A stretch of DNA of 64,000 nt from Stichopus chloronotus (taxonomy: Eukaryota > Echinodermata > Holothuroidea > Aspidochirotida > Stichopodidae), in NCBI GenBank assembly GCA_021234535.1, contig SFZH01000008.1:3348001-3412000 (forward strand). Reading direction: 5' to 3'. The position numbers and the translations under genes were made by a program. The notes under the pieces are model-generated. The model saw only the letters and a program-made list of their open reading frames with translations. It did no database searches and had not been told where the DNA came from. Below, piece after piece: positions 60,601-64,000 of this stretch (the stretch's first letter is position 1; each line of letters begins with the position of its first letter).

Positions 60601-62404
60601 ATTTCTCAATCTTTTTGGTCAAAATAGGGATATGGTGGCTTTGAAGGTGATGTCTGTCGTATGCTACACACATTACTGTGACCTTTTACAAGTAAATGTG
60701 GACATTGGCTCACTATGGATGTATCACATTTCATTAGTTTACATCTCAGAACATAACAAAACTTGGTTAAATGCGTTCAAGAATTTCAAGTGTTCAATCG
60801 TTTGAAAGTACACTTTGGTTTACGAGGACAGACATGTCCATCCTTGTTACATGCATTACCATAAATTTCCCATCTAGTTCATCTATTTCTACTGGTAACA
60901 GAATTTCAATTAAAATGTGATTATTGATATTATACTGCTAGTGAACAAGTATGGTTTATCTGTACTTAGTTTCTTATCTAAAGATTTCTGCAGTGAAGAG
61001 TTCCCATGTCTGTGTTTGTTACATATGTTACAACGTACAATCCTTTGGCTAAAAGTGATGTTAGATGCAATCTTTCAAATCACAGAAAACAAGTTGAGAC
61101 TACCAACCAAACTAAACATTACAACAACAATTTTATTTTCGAGGACTTCAGTTACACCATGTATGTCACACTTTTGTACCTCAATAGTGTGGAATGACTC
61201 ATTTGATAAAAAAAAGTTCCCTGAGAGGTGAAAGTACAGTAATATCCTGACTGCTGTTTATGTTCTCCTGAATAAATAATCAGAATATCTCTTTGTTTCC
61301 TGTAAGCAATATTAATAACAGGTCAGTAAATCTTGATAAATGTCACATTTGTTGAACTACCAGTACTTATGAATATTATTGTATCATATTCAAATCAAAA
61401 TGTCTCGACAGCTGCCATAAGCATACATCCCAACGGTATCATTTCACTTCAGAGCGTCTTCACCGCGACTGGAAACAAACGTCCTAATCATTTTTAATTC
61501 AAAATCTCATGACAGGTACTGTAAGCAGATGTCCCAAAAGTGTCATTTTCTGTTCAGAATGTCTACACTGTTACTATAAATAGACATCCCAATATCAGTA
61601 TCATTCTTAAGTCAAAACGTCTTGATAGCTACTTTATGCAGATGCCCTAATAGCATCATTTTCAGTTGAGAGTGTCTCCACAGCTACTGTAAGAAGACAG
61701 CCCAGTAGTATCATTTTTATGAGCAAATGTGCCCAAGTAGATTACAGTTAAGGAAAATGAAGCCTGATGCAGCAAGTACTGTTGTCTACTTTTGTCTTCC
61801 CTGTGAGGGCAACTTAGCATGCCACCCAGAATATACATTGAAAGTGAGTGCAATTTGAAAATTTATCTTTTTTTCTTTCTTTGACCTTTTAGTTCGAACG
61901 ATAATCTATGGAGTAATCTGGGGAGTGACATTGGGCAAGATAAGTTGGTGGCTTTTCCCAAACCTGTTGGCAGACGTTGGTATATTAGAATCATTTCAGC
62001 CCATATATTCTATTGAGTACAGCACACAGGAAGGCAAAGGAGGAGGAGACAGCAAAGAAGAAAAGGAAAACGAGGCTAACCAGGACTCCGAGGATAATGA
62101 AAATGACAAAGATGAAACCCAAACAGACAATGTGGAGAACCTCGGTGAGAGCGAAGGGAACTCAAAGACTAAAGAGCAAATCTCAGAGGACGGACCATCG
62201 GAGGACCAACCAGAGTCGATCCAGACTGAGAGCGGACCAGATCAAGGAGAAGAGGAGCAACAGGACGAGGAGAGTAACGTGAATGAAGAAGAAAACATTT
62301 CAGAGACGTCGGAAAAGTCAGAATCTTCATCTAGCCAGGGCACAAAAGATTTTGAGATGGTACAGAGGGAAGATGTCATTGCAGATGTAGACACGCAAGC
62401 TTGA
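42671..62404 (+). CDS. SEC62: SEC62, ER protein-translocation membrane protein
   Basis: Eight exons: 42671-42706, 48784-48901, 51379-51484, 52612-52741, 53547-53687, 54559-54619, 58561-58680 and 61893-62404. All borders are GT/AG and phases join to 407 aa (human 399). The basic start MAEKTVRRKKKK leads into the conserved cytosolic domain (VAKYLRFN, SKAVDFLLDSKWA, ESVV, FFMRALKV). A Lys/Glu-rich linker (about 95-160) and FLDGNDAYVWIFDP follow. Two membrane segments lie about 190-210 and 220-246, then FPNLLADVGILESFQPIY and an acidic, Ser/Glu-rich tail. Near the end F391-E-M-V394 matches the LC3-interacting motif of human SEC62. SEC62 works with SEC61/SEC63 in post-translational import into the ER and serves as an ER-phagy receptor. 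Intron 1 is 6.1 kb; introns hold many repeats. No defects are seen. Confidence 0.97.
44188..44563. mobile_element. MITE, SEC62 intron 1 (family copy B)
   Basis: The left end TTAAAGAGGCTCATTGAGTTG and the reverse complement of the right end (TTAAAGGGGCTCATTGAGTTG) differ at one position, and TTAA lies at both edges. The interior shares 'tgaccagacatttt' (inverted) with the copy at 34501-34896. No transposase. Confidence 0.75.
44564..47955. other. SEC62 intron 1, remaining sequence
   Basis: No exon or conserved protein was recognised. Notable content: clustered GTATAC/GCGTATA motifs at 46817-46975, an A10-12 run near 47233, and 'atattgggtta' short repeats near 47728-47760. Confidence 0.45.
47956..48300 (+). 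repeat. AGGTCA-type repeat array, SEC62 intron 1
   Basis: Two units, with half-sites AGGTCA-A-AGGTCA at about 48065 and a decayed cluster at about 48207 (spacing about 142 bp). The 'cttgtaaacatataacgtcaagaagggaagcttggacagat' type block follows each. The orientation follows SEC62 transcription. Confidence 0.8.
49330..50625 (-). repeat. long AGGTCA-type tandem array with alternating unit types, SEC62 intron 2
   Basis: About nine units on the minus strand. The TGACCT cluster start occurs at 49505, 49640, 49785, 49922, 50149, 50294 and (decayed) 50437, i.e. spacings of 135-145 bp plus one 227-bp step. Two unit types alternate: one has 'caatggacaa.caacac..aagtttgaagttcc', the other 'tgctcatcaagg.ctaccaat' and 'cattcagtagctgagat'. 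The array ends at 50570-50625 with a CA-rich tail and the GGCAAGGAATC hairpin arm, reversed. It is opposite to SEC62 transcription. Confidence 0.9.
51546..52060 (+). pseudogene. Penelope-like retroelement C-terminal relic (GIY-YIG-type region)
   Basis: The first frame (51579 to about 51715) carries a Cys motif (C-N-C-N-N-K-S-T-C-P). The second frame (to 52053) carries S-Y-I, then P-L-K-A-R-Y-Y-N-H-T, then E-T-E-L-S-K-H-I-W-D-L-K, the order seen at the C-terminus of Penelope-like or related reverse transcriptases with a GIY-YIG-like endonuclease. A C15 run at 51701-51715 causes the frameshift between the two. The RT domain is missing (5' truncation) and the frame ends at TGA 52051-52053. The relic sits in SEC62 intron 3, same strand. 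The family assignment is from pattern memory and moderately sure. Confidence 0.6.
54700..55570 (+). repeat. AGGTCA-type repeat array with hairpin head, SEC62 intron 6
   Basis: It begins with perfect hairpin arms GATTCCTTGCC (54703-54713) and GGCAAGGAATC (54721-54731), then a GT microsatellite (54769-54800). Half-site clusters follow at 54912, 55058, about 55210, about 55350 and about 55523. Unit types alternate: 'acactct.(g/t)cttttgaaggga' recurs at 54819 and 55111, 291-292 bp apart. The orientation follows SEC62 transcription. Confidence 0.9.
55571..58560. other. SEC62 intron 6, remaining sequence
   Basis: No exon or recognisable protein. A short fragment at about 56535-56575 (ggcaaggaatcactaagcctcttggctttc) matches the start of the repeat at 20403. 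Otherwise unremarkable AT-rich intron. Confidence 0.5.
59645..60020 (+). repeat. dispersed intronic repeat, copy 2 (SEC62 intron 7)
   Basis: Collinear with 19868-20290 in ARSB intron 3, same orientation, with visibly decayed identity. Shared blocks include 'aagattgttttct', 'catgagtaaaa', 'atacatgttt.aatggata' and 'gcagtg.aggtt/gggtt'. Class unknown. Confidence 0.65.
61395..61735 (+). repeat. degenerate minisatellite, ~55-60-bp unit, 6 copies (SEC62 intron 7)
   Basis: The consensus of each copy runs 'aatgtct.gacagctactgtaagcagac.tccca.tagtatcatttt.agttca'. Copies begin near 61399, 61450, 61500, 61556, 61612 and 61668. The array lies about 160 bp upstream of the last SEC62 exon. Confidence 0.75.
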
Positions 62405-63750
62405 TGTCGCTATCTGCGGTAAAAGTTTGACTTGGCCTGTCGGTATTCGTGGTCACAGAGCTGGGATTTCTTCTGTCGGCTGGAGTTGAACTCAAAAGCA
62501 CTGTCGTATTTGTAGCATGTGGCACTGAGTCAAGGTTCCTTCTACTTTGGGGCCAGTTGTCATTCATGTGTGACATGTGGTCACCATTGGATCGTTTGAA
62601 TCACATTTGTGGATGGTAACTTGTGTGGAAAACTCAAAATCTTTTCATAATCTATGATGTATTTCATGTGTACAGTCTTCTAAGTATTCTGTTTCAGCTG
62701 GAATCTGCTGCTTAAACAATATTGCCAAGTCAGTCTGGTGATCAGTTTAATACCCCATCTTGTTTGTCATCATACTGTTCTGTTTTGGAACCTTGGGGGG
62801 GGGGATCAGAGAGGTAGAGCAAAAAGGACAAAGATGGTACCAATGATTGTTTTTAAATTAATATATCAATCAGGTAATGAATTATTAATTTCATAATTAT
62901 GCACTGCTTGCACAAAAGACAATGGGAATCGTTCAGCTATAGGTATGAGTCAAGTATGTGGTACCCCGTGGAGCCTATGGGTAGCTGAATGTTTATCACA
63001 CAAATCAGGTACCCAAGTGTTGCCTGTGCTGTTGTGACTGCAAGTCTATAAGTCAAATCAAACTCGGGTCCTCTTTACTCAAGCAGATTTTTCATTCCCT
63101 GCCTCAACTTTCAGAAGTTGTCTCCAATCCGGAGTACGTCTCTTGAAATGTTTTAGATGGCCCCTATTTTCTGTATTTGTTGTTTGTTTACTATTCTTTG
63201 ATTATGACCTGTCAAAAAATCTGTAAAACAATTGATGCAACTCAAGTTTTGTTCCACTAACAGTAGATGCTCTCTCTTGGTGGAAGGACTGTCCGTTTCT
63301 CTCTGTGAGAGATAAACTATGGCCAGAAATGTACTTGTACAAAAGTGTTAAAGGTTCCGATATGCATTTTGCACTTGAAAGGCGTTGTGGATGATTTGCA
63401 ACAATCAAAAATCGTCTCTTTCATACATGACAGGTGGTATGCTGTTACAATTGTAGTACAGTAGGTCCACATGTCTCTTTCCAGAGGTTTCGGCTGCTCT
63501 TGAAACGTTTGAAGGAGTAAGAAAAAAGGACTAGTATAAAAAGGGCTCTGTTTTCATACAAGACTTAAATTTTACTGAAGGTCACACACTGACACAGCAA
63601 CAGACTACAGTTATGTGAACAGCAAAGGAACTCTTTGCAGTGATATCATTTCTAAATATACTAATGTTGAAATGAGTAAAAATGAGCTGTTTAAAAATGA
63701 AATAGGAGTATTCGTTGCTCTAGACCAATAAAATATGTACTGTAGATTGA
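62405..63750 (+). other. SEC62 3' untranslated region (probable)
   Basis: Sequence after the TGA at 62402-62404, without further coding similarity. It contains a G10 run near 62797 and ends, in my reading, shortly after the AATAAA at 63727. From about 63750 to 64000 I see nothing I can name. Confidence 0.5.
63727..63732 (+). terminator. candidate poly(A) signal of SEC62
   Basis: AATAAA within 'gaccaataaaatatg', about 1.3 kb after the stop codon, with TG-rich sequence (63800-63830) beyond it. Earlier variant signals could also be used. Confidence 0.45.
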
Positions 63751-64000
63751 AATGGCTATAAGTGATGTCAAAACAAATACGTTTATATGTCCGTAAGTTA
63801 GAAATTCATGTCTGTGTGTGTGACTGGTAAAGTGGATTAATACTGTGAAACCATTTTCCTCCTTTTATTTCAAGTGCTGCTTTGTCACACCATGATGAGC
63901 ATCTCCAATCAATTTCATTCCTCTTCCATACTTTTCTTTGACCCAGCTGTCACTGCCTGCATGGTTTCTTTAATGTGAGCAGGCCATGCTCAAACAATTT

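Noticed and set aside
62013..62282. 89-codon Arg/Lys-rich frame
   Set aside because: Out-of-frame shadow of the acidic SEC62 tail.

Overview
This is a eukaryotic (metazoan) genomic window of roughly 38% G+C. It has intron-rich genes with GT/AG splice sites, long introns, and a dense load of degenerate transposon relics, minisatellites and homopolymer tracts. Protein content and repeat style suggest a marine invertebrate deuterostome, plausibly an echinoderm. That is an inference; nothing here fixes the species. Almost every long open frame outside the exons is noise or transposon-derived, and many begin at non-ATG codons.

Four conserved genes could be assembled exon by exon, with phases that join correctly. 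(1) The 5' part of ZMYND12 (minus, coding exons 6345 to 2123, continuing off the left edge) encodes a MYND-finger/TPR protein of the cilium/sperm axoneme. A near-palindromic RFX X-box lies just upstream of its start. (2) A complete arylsulfatase B-like gene (plus, 7 exons, 15043-25599, 507 aa) has a secretion signal, the C-T-P-T-R formylglycine motif and every active-site residue I could check. (3) A complete FTSJ1/TRM7 tRNA 2'-O-methyltransferase gene (minus, 10 coding exons, 38514-28354, 329 aa) has the K-D-K-E tetrad. (4) A complete SEC62 gene (plus, 8 exons, 42671-62404, 407 aa) has two membrane segments and an acidic C-tail carrying an LC3-interacting F-E-M-V motif. ARSB and FTSJ1 converge, with candidate poly(A) signals about 215 bp apart. 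ZMYND12/ARSB and FTSJ1/SEC62 are divergent pairs separated by 8.7 kb and 4.2 kb. The four genes do not form a pathway.

The ZMYND12-ARSB gap (6.5-15 kb) is a transposon graveyard. It holds a 5'-truncated LINE reverse transcriptase relic, a 10/20-bp minisatellite, a decayed Bcl-2-family relic next to a poly(A)/poly(C) tract, a short hAT-like MITE, and a 2.2-kb non-autonomous hAT element inserted in a minisatellite. A second hAT element with 19-bp perfect terminal repeats sits in ARSB intron 6. Related TTAA-flanked MITEs sit in FTSJ1 and SEC62 introns, a Penelope-like C-terminal relic sits in SEC62 intron 3, and interleaved inverted repeats fill the FTSJ1-SEC62 gap.

The most striking non-genic signal is a dispersed, locally tandem repeat of about 145 bp found in introns of all four genes. 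Its conserved core is a cluster of AGGTCA nuclear-receptor half-sites spaced as DR1-DR4-DR4, and in two arrays the units alternate in two types (a roughly 290-bp dimer). A palindromic octamer, TAGGCCTA, also occurs far more often than base composition predicts. I saw no CRISPR array, rRNA or tRNA gene, or bacterial-type system.
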